A stretch of 64,000 nucleotides of DNA from Quercus robur (Eukaryota > Streptophyta > Magnoliopsida > Fagales > Fagaceae), in the NCBI RefSeq assembly GCF_932294415.1, contig NC_065536.1, positions 54,718,354 to 54,782,353 on the forward strand, written 5' to 3'. Of this stretch, positions 36,190 to 48,936 are shown one piece after another (position 1 is the stretch's first letter; each line of letters starts with the position of its first letter). The position numbers were made by a program, and so were the translations under genes. The notes under the pieces were generated by a model. It worked only from the letters and a program-made list of their open reading frames with translations. It had not been told where the DNA came from and did not search any database.

Positions 36190-37811
36190 TTCAATGGTTC
36201 GTAAATTCTGATGGAGGCAAAATCAGAAGTGGTCTAAAATAGCATGGCTAAGTTGGGACAAGGTGTGTCTACCTAAGAAAGAAGGAGGTTTGGGGTTTCA
36301 AGATTTAAGGGCATTCAATATTGCCATAAAGCAAGGCTAGTGTTCACCGAGTGTTTAAAGCTAGATACTTCCCTGATGGTGATTTCCTATCTGCTGAATT
36401 AGTTCACCACCCATCATATGCTTAGAGAAGCATTTTCTCGGCTCAGTCAGTTGTCCATAATGGTCACCGATGGCAGGTGGGGAATGGGAAATGTATTAGG
36501 GTTTGACATGATAGATGGCTTCCAAATCCATCCACTTTCAAGCTCACTTCACCACCGGTTGGACTCCCTTTTGATGCACGGGTAAGCTCCCTTATTGACC
36601 CTTTGGATAAACGCTGGCATACAGACATGGTTAGACAAACTTTCTCTCCTGATGATGCCACCTCAATCTTAGGCATCCCCCTGAGTGCTAGATTATCAGC
36701 TAATCGATTAGTATGGGCTTATTCCACCCAAAAAAAAAAAAAAAATTCACGGTTTGCAACGCATACAAGGTTGCTTTATCCTCTACTTTCGGTTCGATTC
36801 TCAGACCTTCTAATGGGCAGAACAGTGGAGCGTTCTAGAAATCTCTGTGGGGCCCTAATGTTCCTAACAAGATTAACCAACCTTTGTCATCAGAAAGTCT
36901 TAGACAAACCAACATGTGAGGCTTGTGGAATGGAAGCAGAAAGCAGTGAGCACCTATTTTGGCAATGTGACAAAGCTCGAGAAATATGGACAACCTCTAG
37001 AATTCCGATTGACTCAAGTGGGGTACATTTCAATGAATTCGTTGATCTCTTATGGCATTTAAAGTTTGTGCAGCATTTTGGTGATGAAATCCTAGAATTA
37101 GTCATCACTATTGTTTGGAGCATTTGGTTCAATCAGAATCAAGTTTGGCAAGGGAAAGCTGATCAATCGGCTAATATGATTATTCACAAAGCCAGATCAA
37201 TGATTGAGGAATTTCAGGTGGCAAACTTTCAGCCTTCAGGATCATCTATGAAAGAAGTGGAACTGTGGATCAACCCAAAACCTCCATGGTATAAAATCAA
37301 CATAGATGGAGCGATTTTTCTTCAGCAGCATGCAAACGGGTGTGGCCGTAGTTATTCGTGATCATGAACGCAGGGTGGTGGCTGCATTAAGCAAGAAGCT
37401 TCATTACTCTTTGGGGCCTTTAGAAGCTGAAGCGAAAGCAATGGAGGAAGCTGTGGAGTTTGCCTGGGATGTTGGTATTCAGGATGCGCACTTTGAGAGC
37501 GACTCACTTGTACTCTCTAATGCTATTCAAGGCCTGTGAAATCCACCAGTAGCCATATCTAATGTTGTCACTAGGATTTGTCATAGACTGCAAGTTTTTT
37601 TATTTGTGCTTGTTTCCCATGTTAGGCGTAGCTTTAATAAACCCACGCATATTTTAGCTCAAAATGCCAAAGGCATTAGTAGTTTTTTTAACTTGGGTGG
37701 AGGAGAATTCAATTGTCATTGAGTTGGCTTTGGCTGATATATTGAATTTCTTTTCATCTTAATAAAGTTATTAGTCTTTTCATAAAAAAAAAAAAAAAAA
37801 TAAATAAATAA
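36190..37811 (+). mobile_element. 5'-truncated L1-type LINE (3' end of RT, zf-RVT, RNase H, polyA)
   Basis: Plus-strand frames show an RT-adjacent block ([20 protein letters not shown] at about 36220-36290). Next is a zf-RVT module with CEACGMEAESSEHLFWQC (about 36915-36970). An RNase H domain follows (WYKINIDGA at 37290-37316, then GVAVVIRDHERRVVAALS and EAEAKAMEEAVEFA, ending ESDSLVLSNAI near 37536). The frame changes at least twice, including at about 37335, and an A-run at 36731-36745 interrupts the middle. It ends in a long A-rich tail (37783-37811). It is dead and oriented opposite to the genes on either side. Confidence 0.85.
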
Positions 37812-38714
37812 AACATTTCCGGATCACTAAAGCGGCTTGACTATTGATGGGGTGATTCCACAAATAATTTCTTACGCACGCTCGCCGACTCATTCGGTAA
37901 TTTTGGCTGTTGTAAAAGAAGAGAGAATGTTTGTGCTATGGGTATAGAAGCAACTGATCTATTCCAAGTGTATCTACAAGAAAATTTCATAATTATCAGA
38001 AGTTGTAATAGCTAATTAAAAAATTTATCAAAATATGGCAAAGAATCATAATGTGCTGATTCTGGAACATCTGACCAAAAAACTTTTGAGTCCACAAAAT
38101 TATCAAATCATTTCAAATTAAAACTGACAACAATATCTGAAAGAAAGAGACCATGAGCCAAAACCAGATTGCCACAATCAGCCAATCATATGAACTTTTA
38201 GCATTTGTATAATAACCACGTTAATTACTCAGACAAGCTTCCGCAGTGACCAGTGAGTCTTTGTAAAAAGCCTAATGGAAGTCGAAAGTCTGATTATACA
38301 ATTACAACAAAAAATGACAGTGCAATAAAATCAATGAAAGCATGATCCAGGGACCAAATTACATTTATCAGCACCCGTACGCCTGATACATATGCTGCTA
38401 ATCAAGATTTGACTGTCATACTTGTCTTGCCTGGCTTTCTTACCTTGGCATCATAAATAATGAATTGAGAATATGATACTGCATATTCTGTTGAAGCTGC
38501 CTCCAATAATCTATGGAGGCTAAAAATGCATAGCTGCAACTGCTTCAGTAATACATTTGTATACACTCCTTTCCTCTTTTCCAAACCATGCCGAGTTTTT
38601 TCTTTTGGAATATTATGAATATATGTGTCAACAGTGAAAAAGATGCTTGAACCCTATGCCACATCAAAGAAGCCTGTGGAGAAATAAAAAGGGAACATCT
38701 AACACAGTCCAAGA
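37812..38714. other. 3' flank of the ABCB26-like gene
   Basis: About 0.9 kb between the LINE tail and the ABCB26 stop. It should contain the 3' UTR of the minus-strand gene. No other gene was found. Confidence 0.5.
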
Positions 38715-41700
38715 TCATGCCACAGCATCAGCCTGTCTTCTAGTCAGTCTAGCATATATGCCATCTTGGAGGAGAAGATCCCTGTGACTGCCCATCTGCG
38801 CATTGGAATAGAGGTAGAAGTTACATTCACAGCTTACTTTTTTTTAAGTGGGTTTGGGGGAGAGAATGACAGGGGCACATTAAATTTAAAGCTTACACTA
38901 CAGAACAGAATAGAATGTGCACAAAAGACAAGCCATCACAGTTTTTCAGTTATCTCACAGTAAAGCCATGTAGCTCGTGCTTATAACTCTTTCCACAATC
39001 TTATTATATTATAAGAGGGCAACCCTAATATGAGTTCTATATCCACTGAAAAAGGCCTATGACACAAATTATTGGCTTCATTGTCCAGTTATATCTGTCT
39101 CATGTTTAGGAACGGGGGAGTGCAGGATCAATTCCCAATAAGGCTTTTTGAGCCTCAATGGACAGTAGTGATACCCTTTAAGCAAGGTTTCCCTTGGGTG
39201 AGCTCTGCTTGGTTTTAGAGATTCAAAATGAATGGACAGAAAACCAACCTCAACCACTTGACCACCATCCATTACCACAATCCGGTCGGCGGCTTGAATT
39301 GTAGAAAGCCTGTACAAAATGAGTAATAAAAAATCCAGGTTCAAAATTAAAACACTTGAAATGAGCACTTTTGAGAACGCACCTGTGTGCAATAACTATA
39401 ACACTTCTCTTTGTCGATAAGTCACTTCTGATAGCACGAAGAACACCCTAGACGCAAAGGTAAATGATAAATCAATATCTTGCTCCATTTTTTCATAGGT
39501 AATGATACAGAAATATCTCTCTTTATTTTTCCTCCATGTGAGAATCTGAGTGTGTGCATGTGTTGACATGGAGTTATTGCTAGATGCAGCTACCTTGACA
39601 TTGTGCTCACTCTCTGCATCTAATGCACTAGTGGCTTCATCAAGGATCAATATGGTAGGGTCCCTAAGAATGGCCCGAGCAATAGCGATTCGCTGCTTTT
39701 GTCCCCCACTTAGCAAATCATCATCAACGAGTGTTTGGTAACCATTAGGCAATGACGAGATAAAGTCATGGGCATATGCCTGCTTGGCAGCCCACTCAAT
39801 ATCCTCCTGCTTTATATCTCGAGTACATCCATATCTGATATTTGAACTAATATCCATACGGAAAAGTCTGGGTTCCTGTTCAAAATTCTTAGTAAGAAGA
39901 AAATATCTAAAATTAACTGAATTTATTTGTGTTGGAATTAGATCAGAACCTGTCCCACAAATCCAATTCTTTCCCTCCACCACATGACATCCAACTCTTT
40001 AAGAGGGAAACCATCTATCAAAATCTGCAATTAAAATCACAATTACAAATGAAAGAATCAACTGATGGGCATCTAGACACCAACTATTATAAAGAAAGAT
40101 TAATAAATAGCTACCAACGATTATATCCTAAAACCCTCCAAGTAGAGCAGCAATTAAAATCTAGAATTACTAGTAACTGGTAATTAGGGGTTCAACTGAT
40201 GGACATCCACACCCTGGTTACTTGAGTGTAAGTAAAAACAAAGAAATGTTGGAATTTGGGACTAGCAGAGGTGTATTCACACGAATAAGAAATTATAACA
40301 TCCACATAAAACAAAAAAGTTTAACGCAGTTCATCCATGTCTGAATCCACGGTTAATACTAACAAAAAAAACAACTATCAACTATACGGATTAAAATTAC
40401 ACTCAACCAAACCTCAGAAGCTATACTCACAAACAATACTCATAGACCTCATAAACTTAAACACACTCAAAACCTCTCACAAACACAATCCAAATCCCAA
40501 TTCACTGAAAACAAACTATCCATACCAACTAACAATCTCACAAAAAAGATACTCACAATCCCAAAACCCCAGTACACCCAATGATACTTTCTCATTCAAA
40601 AAGAATAGACAAAAAAGCATTGTTACAGACCTGATTAAAGCAAAGACGTGATGAAACTACTGAACTCTTTAGTTCAAGTGGTACCTCCCCGAGTACTAAG
40701 TGCTTGGGGACTAAAGGGTTCATGTAGTAGTAGGACATTTCTAACCAATATATAATTAAAAAAAAAAAAAAGACCATCATATGCAAAAAAGCCAAGCGCA
40801 ATTAAATACAATAAGAAATACTTAGAAACCTGTTCTTCATTGCTGAAGTTGAGTCCAAGAATTTTATAAGTAATGACTTAGTTGAGAAGCTGACATTAAT
40901 ATGTTTGTGACCAAGGGCAATCCTCAACAACTTACTCTTAAATTATTCAAGAAGTAATATTTAGCATAAATACCATATCTTCAGGTAATTATTTGTTTTC
41001 TTTTTAGACCTTTTCCTAAAAACACAAAGCAATTGTTTAAACACAAAATCCTTCCAATTTGATATTATTAGAATTGTGGTCAAGTGATTAAATTCACCAT
41101 TTCACAATAATTTAAGCTTTTGGGACAATTAGTAATTTATCATGATATCAGATTAGGTGATCTTGAGTTCAAAAAAAAAAAAAAAAATTAATATCCCACA
41201 TGTTGGGCGCAGTGTAGTCAAAGGCAAGCCGAGTGCTAGCCTAGATGCCCAGGTGAGGCAAGGTGCCACTAAGGAGCCTTAAAGGCTCTAAGGTGAGGCT
41301 CCTTTAATGAGGCCCTTGCCTTTTCAGCCTAGGCAAGCAAGGCCACTGCCTTAAGCCATAAAAAAGGCGCTAAGGCAAGAGCCTCAATGTTGTTTTTTTT
41401 ATTTTTTTTTAAGTTTTAAATTTTTAATAGAAGGTTGTTGTAAAACCTATCATTAGATTATTAATTTTAAAAAGCATGTTATAAAACCTATTGATAGATA
41501 AATTAATTTACAAGAGTTTGTTGTAAAACTTATTGTTAGATTAATTAATTTCTAGTAGAAGCTTGTTGAAAAACCTACTGTTAGAATAACTAATAGAGCC
41601 TAGACTATGTTAATCCTACTTTGAAATCATTTGATAGACCTAATTTTCACGCAACATACTCAAAAACACTTTATTATAATATTTCAATACACTAGAAGCT

Positions 41701-44700
41701 GTATATGTATAATAAATATATTTAGAATTTGGTGTCTCACTTTACTCAGGCTAGCACCTTTTTGTTGCCTCACGCCTCAAGCAATAAAAGGCCTTGGCAC
41801 CTTAAGCTCGCCTTTCACTTTTGACTACCTTGTTTGGGCCCCATTTATTAAGGGGGAGTCTAAATTCACTCTTGAGGAAATGGCTAGAATTATGATTAAG
41901 TGATTCATTATTTCCTAATAGTTAAATCTTTTAGAACAATCCGTTATTCATCAAATATGCTAGTGATAAATAACTATCAAAAAATAAAAAATAAAAAATA
42001 ATATGCTAGTGATAAATATTACTATGGCTAAAGAAATTACCTGACCATTTGTTGGCTCATAAAGACGGAGCAAAAGATTCACCAGTGTGCTTTTTCCACT
42101 GCCACTAAGACCAACCTAATCAATATTAAAACAAGTATAAGTTTATTTCTTATGATCATTGTGGGACACAAAGGATCAAATAAAGCAAATAGAAGCACTT
42201 TCTTACAATTGCAACTACTTCACTTGGATGCACTGAAATGTTTACATGTTGCAGCACTGGTACCTGTACAGATGTCTAATTATTAGTTCATTCTGAAGTA
42301 GCCACACTAGCAATTTTGAGCCAAAAGTCCAATCATAAATCCAATTAGGATCAGGTAGCCTAATCAAATAAAGCAAGAAGCATCAGAAGTGCTAGTGGAA
42401 GACTCTAATAGCCTGAATTATTGGATTTAACCATCAGTTAGTTTGAACTAGGCTAGTGCCAGATGAACTATGTACTCTTTTGATAGGAATTTTTCCCACT
42501 AAATGCATTGCAACAAGAAGTAATGACATAGCATCCTAAAGCACTATTGGAAATGCCTTACAAGCTACATGAAAAGCTAATTAGCTCCTAGATAATTAAA
42601 GATAGTCCTCTTGATATTGTCTATAAATGCATGTTCCTAAGACAACCAACACATTGAGATACTCTACCATTTGACTAAAGTTTTTCCTGCACCATAGGGT
42701 AGGAAACATCTTCTGAATGCAAGTATTCTTTTCTACTCTAGCACCTCAAACACAAAGATGTTGTAGAGCATAAGAAATGTTATTGAAAACAGGGGTTTTG
42801 AAAATTATAAGCTAGATGGAGTATTTATAATATTGAGCATGGGAAAAGTACCGTTGGCCTTGAAGGATAATGAAAGGAAACATTTACAAACTCAATATGT
42901 CCCAATATCCTATGCAACTTCAACCCTGTAAAAAAATGACATTAAAATTCACAATTTCACTATTAAAAAAAAATCTTATAAGTACAAAATAAGGATTTCT
43001 TTCAATTGATTAAATTAAAATTTTGATGCCTCTTTTTTTCCCATATTTATGCCTCAGTTTCCTATTACCAAGATATTAAGTACCCTACTAATAAGTCTTC
43101 TTACTGGAATCATCTTACTGAGATAAATATTCAAATTGTAATCTTAAGCATCATGTGCAAACATCAAATGAAGTATCCAGTCACCTCGAACATCCCATTA
43201 TAAGTTAGCATCATGTCTAAATGGCAGCAAAATTATTTTTTTTAAATACAGTTATATAATTAAATAAATAAATAAAGTTAATGTTATTCAGTGCACTAGG
43301 TCAATTAGAGAAATGGAGCTTTTTGAACATGAAATTAAAAAAAATTAAAAAAATTTAATGTTCATTAGTAAGCTTATATTGTTTGAATTCACATGTTATC
43401 TTCTTCCTTCTTATATCTTTTATCAATTATTTTTAAATATTAGTTCCCTGCTTCATTCATGCAAGCGCCTTTATCATGTCCTGCCTTAGGCAATCTTGGG
43501 ACCTATAGCCGTAGGGCTGCCTTCCATCTTTGAGTCTTTGATGTTCAAGAAATTATGTTGCCAAGGAACATGCAATGAGGAAATATTTCATGAGATGTAC
43601 ACATTCCAGCGGAAAAACAAAAAATGCAAAAGGAATATTCCAACCCAAAATATATAGGATAAGGCTATAATGGCATTTAACTAAGGCAGGACTATTACGT
43701 GATAGTCTACATTTAAATACTTGAAGAACTTCAGAAGAAACAACTTTATGACCATGAAAAAAAATGACTGTTTAAACTGAAAACTTAAATATAATTGACA
43801 GTTACATAATAATTACATATTCCTAGTTGGAAAATACTTCAATCACCAATACTTCTTTCACAGTGGTCATTAAGAAACATGTTAAACGAATGCATCAACG
43901 GAGCTTTTGTTCCTCAATTTGAAAAACCATTGCGATACAAAAGTTAAAGGCAGAATTAAGAATGCATGTGCAGTTTAACACTACAATTCCTAAAAGATAG
44001 GTCAATAAATGAATTAAAGAAAGCATGGAAAATGGACTAATTCAACAAAAAACAATTTAATTATGTGAGACCTTCCATTTAACTCCATAAAATCCTTACC
44101 TTTTGATATGAATTGATTACTGGGCAAGAGATCCATCAATTGGAAGACTTTTTCACTTGCCCCAATCGATTGCATCAATGATGATAAATTGTCCCCCACC
44201 CACCATGTTGAATAAATTAGCCATTCGCTATACAATATAAACTTCGTAAGTTGCTCTGCTGTTAGATGACCAGCTAGAATAGATGTTCCTCCTAACAGTA
44301 CAGCAATAACCTATAAATCAAATTCGCAAATGAAAGCATAAGTACCAAAACTTAAAATGGACCCAAAAACACATAGAAAATAAAATTCTCATCCAAGTCA
44401 TCTGATTTTTAAAATAAGTAATATTCCAAAGTTGCTAAAGCTTTAGCATTTATCCATCAAACTATCCATTCATTCATAATATTTGATTTTTTATGCACTA
44501 ATGGCGAATTACACATGCTTCTTTTTAAGTCCAAAAGATTGCAGCAGAAAATTATTTCTTGGATCCAAGAAACACTTTTCTTAAAACATGATTAGAGACA
44601 ATAAAAACAAAAACGTATTAGTTGGTAAATACTGCAACATAGCTACCTCTATCTGTACCAATAAGAAAATCTGACTTGAAGCCAAAATTCAGAGCAGAAA

Positions 44701-47700
44701 GCAAAGACTTACATTTAAATCACATAGATTATTGAGTATCAATTGAAATTTTCATTCAAGAATTTTGAAAATTTTGAGCAGGAAAAACATGCAGAAGTGA
44801 TTATCTGAAACACTAAAAATCTTTTAATTTTGAAAATCACTCAGAAAGCAAGACCTGTGTTGAGTGATAAAGAGTATTGAAGCTCGTGTTCCAAACACCA
44901 TATGCAACACTTTGTCGCAAGCTTATATCAGCTAACTTCCCCAGCCAATGCTTGAACCTATACATGTGTTTGGATAATTATCTGTCAAAATCAGTTAACA
45001 ATACAGCACATGCATGTTTCCATATGTTTCCAATTAAAACGTTTAAGTGCACTGTGGTACAGAAAATTAAGTTTGGAATCGCTATGGAAGAAAGACATGA
45101 CCACTAATAGCAATTTTACCTTCCAAGTTCATCTTCCTCTGTTCCATAAACGCGAACAGTTCTCATCAGAGAGAATGTCTCTTGAGCAACCTGAAATAGA
45201 TAATGAAATGCAGCTTTTATAGAAATCATTGAGGAAGCAGAATTTTCAATAACAAACTATAGACAAGGAGTCTTATTCTACTTCATTAGCAGAAGCAGTA
45301 CATTCTTGGGTTAACTTTGCTGCCTTCTTCTGGTAACTACAAAAATGACACATGAAAAGTCAACACAATTTCCGCAGAAACAGAAACAAAAAAAAAGGAG
45401 AGAGAAAGAGAGACATTGAAGGAAATAAACAACAGATAAGTGTGCGCGGATGTTTTGTGTCTCAGCATGTTCAATCAATATCTTCCATAAAGTCAATGGG
45501 CATCTTTTTCTCTTAAGGCTTCCCTTCCCATCTCTTTGGGAATCCTATAATTAGAAGAAAATTTACATCTTAAACTGGAACATTCTAGTGTCCTTTACAC
45601 ACATAGGTCATTTCTAATTTTAGCTTTTCTTATCTTGACATGCTCCCACCTAACTCATTCAGATCACACCATGTTATTTACAAGTACATTCTTTAAGGTA
45701 AGGTCACATTCAACTTAGAAAATCTCAAAAGACAAAATAAAACCTTACCTGCCATAGAGCAGCATAATTGCTGCTAAAGTAGAGCATATCAACAATGTAC
45801 ATAAACCAAGTGGCCAAGACAGAATTATCAAGTAAATCAATGCACCCGCTCCCTAAAACAGAATAATGAGAAACAAAAAATTAATCCTCAAATTGAATGC
45901 AAAATCTGAAAGGCATTAATTTTTTGATCAGCGAAAAAAACCTGTAAGAGATTGCGTAATATCATATTAAGATCATTCCCAATAACCCGTGACACTTGCT
46001 GACAATCTGACCCAAGCCTACTTGTCAAATCACCAACCGTTTCAGTGTCAAAAAAGGATATATCCTACATCAAAGATACTGCCAAAATAAGTTAAACTAC
46101 GCCAACTCTAAACAGATCTAACTTGCTTGATAGGTGCAAATGACAGCGTATTTCAGAACCTGTAGGAGAAGGGAAGAATATAATGTTTCCCTCATTCGCT
46201 TGACCTGTGGAATGTTATAAAAACTCTGGTCACTATCAAGCCAATAATAAAAAATTAATGTTTGAACACAAGTAGCGAGTGATGGTAAGACAGAAAGTGA
46301 AACAAAACAGAAACTTAATTCATTTCACATCACCTTATACATGACTGCACTAAGAACAAATAAATGGCATAGCAATGTACAATGTTGAATATTTCTTGGA
46401 TAAATAAAAAAAATATGGCAATTTTGGTTATAGTAGACTCACAAGAATCATATTGGCAATGCCAAAGCAGCAACCTCGGACACCACTGAAGTTCAAATAA
46501 ACAGAGTATGGGGTCAGCAGCTCAGTCACATCGTTCATCAAGATGGCTCAAATTTCACGCATTGAGAGTGATAAGTATTATTATTATACACAGCACAAGT
46601 TCAAAGCAAACAACATAAAATAATATCAATAAATAGCCCATCATAGCCCGTATATTCATGTTCAAAATCCAAAAAAAACTACAGAAATGTTCTTCGGAAC
46701 ACACTTATTTTTTTTGAATCATACTGACCTAATTTTAACTGTTAACATACTAAAATTTCTTATTTAATATATATTTCTTATATTATAAAAGAAATTAACA
46801 GATAAGAATAGGTAGGTATGGTATATAACTTCATGTTAAAAAAAAAAAATGTGTACCATAGAATGATGACATAAAGAATATTCCCATGCATCAAATCAAA
46901 TCCTTAGTAGGGTTGTAAACTAGGAAGCACGGACACTTAATTTAAGATGTCATATTCATATCGTACCAGTGTCATACCGGTGTCGTACCGGCTATTTCAT
47001 GTTATAATTTTTCAAAAATTGCTTGTATCACCGTGTCATACTCGTATCTGTGTCCCGTTGTAAATGAAGTGAGCTATTCATAAACAACTTGGGTTTGGCA
47101 CAAAAAAACTTATTCATATTTGTTTAGCTACATTTTCTCGACAAGCTAAGTTCACAATGAAATGAAATAAAACAATACAGGATCCACCACAACTCAAAAA
47201 AAGTTAAGGTTTACCGGGAAAAAAAAAAAAAACAGTAGTTTGACCAAACAAAGAAGAAGGGTACTTTGACCATACAAGATTTTGACCTGCATATTCCTGA
47301 AGTGATACACAGCACAATCAAGAGACGCACATTCCGATGGAACACCGCGACTTCACTACTCTGTGCCGTAAATATTGAGGCAGTCAAGTAATGCGGTATC
47401 GCAATCTGTGCAAGCTGAACCACCAAATGTTACACAAAATTCCAATTAGTAATTCAATTCCAACTTTCCAAACATGTTCTAACAGAAACGGTAACGATTT
47501 ACACAAAAAAACACTCACCGCTGCGACAATTAGGGTAGCAAAAGCTGTAAAAATAACCCAACGGTCTTGCGCGACGAGGTGCCACATTCGAACAAGAGCT
47601 TGCAACACGGTGACCGGTTTGGCCAATAACTTGACGTCGACGTCATCGGAGAAGCTCCACCAGCTGCCGCCGGGGAGAACTGTCCTTACGGAGGCAATCC

Positions 47701-47971
47701 ACCGCCGAACTCGCTCGAATAGCTCGGCATTCCGGCGGTCTCTGGAGACTTCCGGAGCGTTCTGGATGGAGAATCCGTTGATTGAAGAAGCCGATTTGAG
47801 AGGAGGCAAGAAAACGCGTTTTGGAGAAGAGGGATTGGGGGGGTTGGGAAGAGAGAGACGGGGTTTTAGGTTATTGGTGGTTTTAAAACGGTGGCGTTTG
47901 TGGTGAGTTTTGAAGATAGGGAGAGAAGAATAAGGGGCGGCGAGGTTTATATTGCAGAGAAGCAGAGCCAT
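38715..47971 (-). CDS. ABCB26: ABC transporter B family member 26-like (TAP1-like), chloroplastic
   Basis: Exons (5' to 3'): 47971-47519, 47414-47287, 46485-46443, 46204-46160, 46064-45942, 45852-45749, 45336-45282, 45190-45120, 44957-44855, 44310-44100, 42925-42852, 42263-42207, 42115-42041, 40024-39950, 39875-39594, 39447-39383, 39309-39249, 38795-38715. These give 701 aa, near the roughly 700 aa of Arabidopsis ABCB26. The basic, Pro/Ser-rich N-terminus looks like a transit peptide. A six-helix membrane domain (about 130-400) is followed by one nucleotide-binding domain. It has Walker [10 protein letters not shown] (491-499), Q-loop Gln 539, signature LSGGQ (594-598), Walker B ILILDE (614-619) and H-loop His 654. 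It is an intact half-transporter that should dimerise in a plastid membrane; its substrate is not known from sequence. Confidence 0.95.
40247..40640 (-). mobile_element. Probable Ty1/copia solo LTR or LTR fragment in an ABCB26 intron
   Basis: On the minus strand the segment is G/T-rich and ends CCCAAATTCCAACA. It includes GAACTGCGTTAAAC followed by a T-rich stretch, resembling the R-U5 part of many plant copia LTRs. No internal domain or partner LTR was seen, and the other boundary is unclear. It sits in the intron between exons 13 and 14. Confidence 0.4.
41211..41830. mobile_element. Non-autonomous DNA transposon with inverted ends, 620 bp
   Basis: The left end AGTGTAGTCAAAGGCAAGCC and the complement of the right end AGGTAGTCAAAAGTGAAAGG are inverted repeats. 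The homology carries on inwards through GAGGCAAGGTGCC/AAGGTGCCAAGGCC and GTGCTAGCCT. Flanks TGTTGGGCGC (41201-41210) and TGTTTGGGCC (41831-41840) form an imperfect 10-bp target duplication, suggesting a Mutator-like element. It has no coding sequence and lies in an ABCB26 intron. Confidence 0.55.
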
Positions 47972-48295
47972 AGCCGGCGAAATGTAAAGCAATAGAAATG
48001 GAAGTTAAGGTGGAGAGAGCGAAGAGAAGTGAGATATAATAGAAGAGAGGAGATTATTGGTGCAAGCGTGGCGGAGACGCAAGAAGAAGAAGAAGAAAAT
48101 TGGGTTGTGGAATTTCTGGCGTGCAAGAATTGCTAGTTTGGTTGCTAGTTGCTACTATTTTCACGCGACAGTAGCTACAAAAGAAGAGAAGAGAAGAGAG
48201 GCAATAGCGTGGGGGACCCGGGGCGTTGGTCGGTCCTATATCCTGGGCCAATGTAGTGTGTTATTTGACGAAGGGAAGATGGAGTGACTTTTTTA
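47972..48295. other. Upstream region of ABCB26
   Basis: Purine-rich on the plus strand (GAAGAAGAAG at about 48080-48098 and AGAGAAGAGAAG at about 48185), hence pyrimidine-rich ahead of the minus-strand gene, as in plant Y-patch promoters. No clear TATA box was found. Confidence 0.4.
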
Positions 48296-48778
48296 AGGTT
48301 CGTTCGTTTTTTTACAATTTTTTTTTTCAGGAACGTTTGTTTGCTTGCGCTTACTTTTGTTTCCAGAAAGATTTTCCCAAGGCGGCATGGTTAAGTGGAC
48401 TCCGTTTTTTTGGTTTTTTTATAAGAGAAATACGTGGCTACTTGGACTGTACTGTTACATTTATAAATTATTTTCACTATTCTGTGTATTTTTTTTCTTA
48501 TTTAGACTCTACTGTTCTTTTTGACATTATATATAGGCTCTATTGTATTATTTCAATTAACTTTTATCTTTAATTACCATACTTTTAGTAATAAGGACCA
48601 GTTTAGTATGTGTGTTAAAACAACGGTTTTCAGATTTTTTGAAAATACGTGTGAGTAAAAAAATGTGTGAAAAAATGTGTAATATTGTTTAAAAACTAAA
48701 AACATGTGTTTAAACATGTGTACCAAACAAGTCTTAAGTTTTCAGTTTCAGCAAAATAAGCGGTATCCAAATAAACCC
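48296..48778. mobile_element. MITE, outer member of a nested pair upstream of ABCB26
   Basis: The right end (CCAAATAAACCC then TTA) complements to GGGTTTATTTGG. A weaker partner (AGGTTCGTTCGTTTTT after TTA at 48293-48295) marks the left. The stretch at 48430-48590 resembles the right half of the MITE at 35200-35591, so both belong to one family. The left boundary is uncertain. Confidence 0.4.
48595..48734. mobile_element. Small MITE (140 bp) nested in the 48296-48778 element
   Basis: The left end GGACCAGTTTAGTATGTGTG and the complement of the right end AGACTTGTTTGGTACACATG are inverted repeats. Next inside are GTTAAAACAACGGTTTT and GTTTAAACACATGTTTTT. Flanking TAA occurs at 48592-48594 and 48735-48737. 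The body is AT-rich with repeated ATGTGTGAAAA-like words. Confidence 0.65.
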
Positions 48779-48796
48779 TTAATTAAGGAAAATTTA

Positions 48797-48936
48797 GGGG
48801 TTGTCTGGCAACATTATTTGAACAGCAGTTTTCATTATTTAAATAACACAATACACATTTTTACTATACTTTTTTATCTACATGTATTTCCACAACACTT
48901 AAACAACCTTACTAGAATAATATTACTAAACAGGCC
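48797..48936. mobile_element. Tourist-like MITE (140 bp)
   Basis: Left end GGGGTTGTCTGGCAACATTA and the complement of the right end GGGCCTGTTTAGTAATATTA are inverted repeats, flanked by TTA at 48794-48796 and 48937-48939. No coding sequence. Confidence 0.7.

Noticed and set aside
40335-40620. C-rich, G-poor 104-codon plus-strand ORF
   Set aside because: Strand asymmetry is better explained by a copia LTR lying on the minus strand.
46915-47070. GTGTCATACCGG/GTGTCGTACCGG-rich stretch in ABCB26 intron 2
   Set aside because: Looks like the end of a known type of plant repeat, but boundaries and superfamily could not be set.
47391-47906. 171-codon plus-strand ORF
   Set aside because: Antisense shadow of ABCB26 exon 1.
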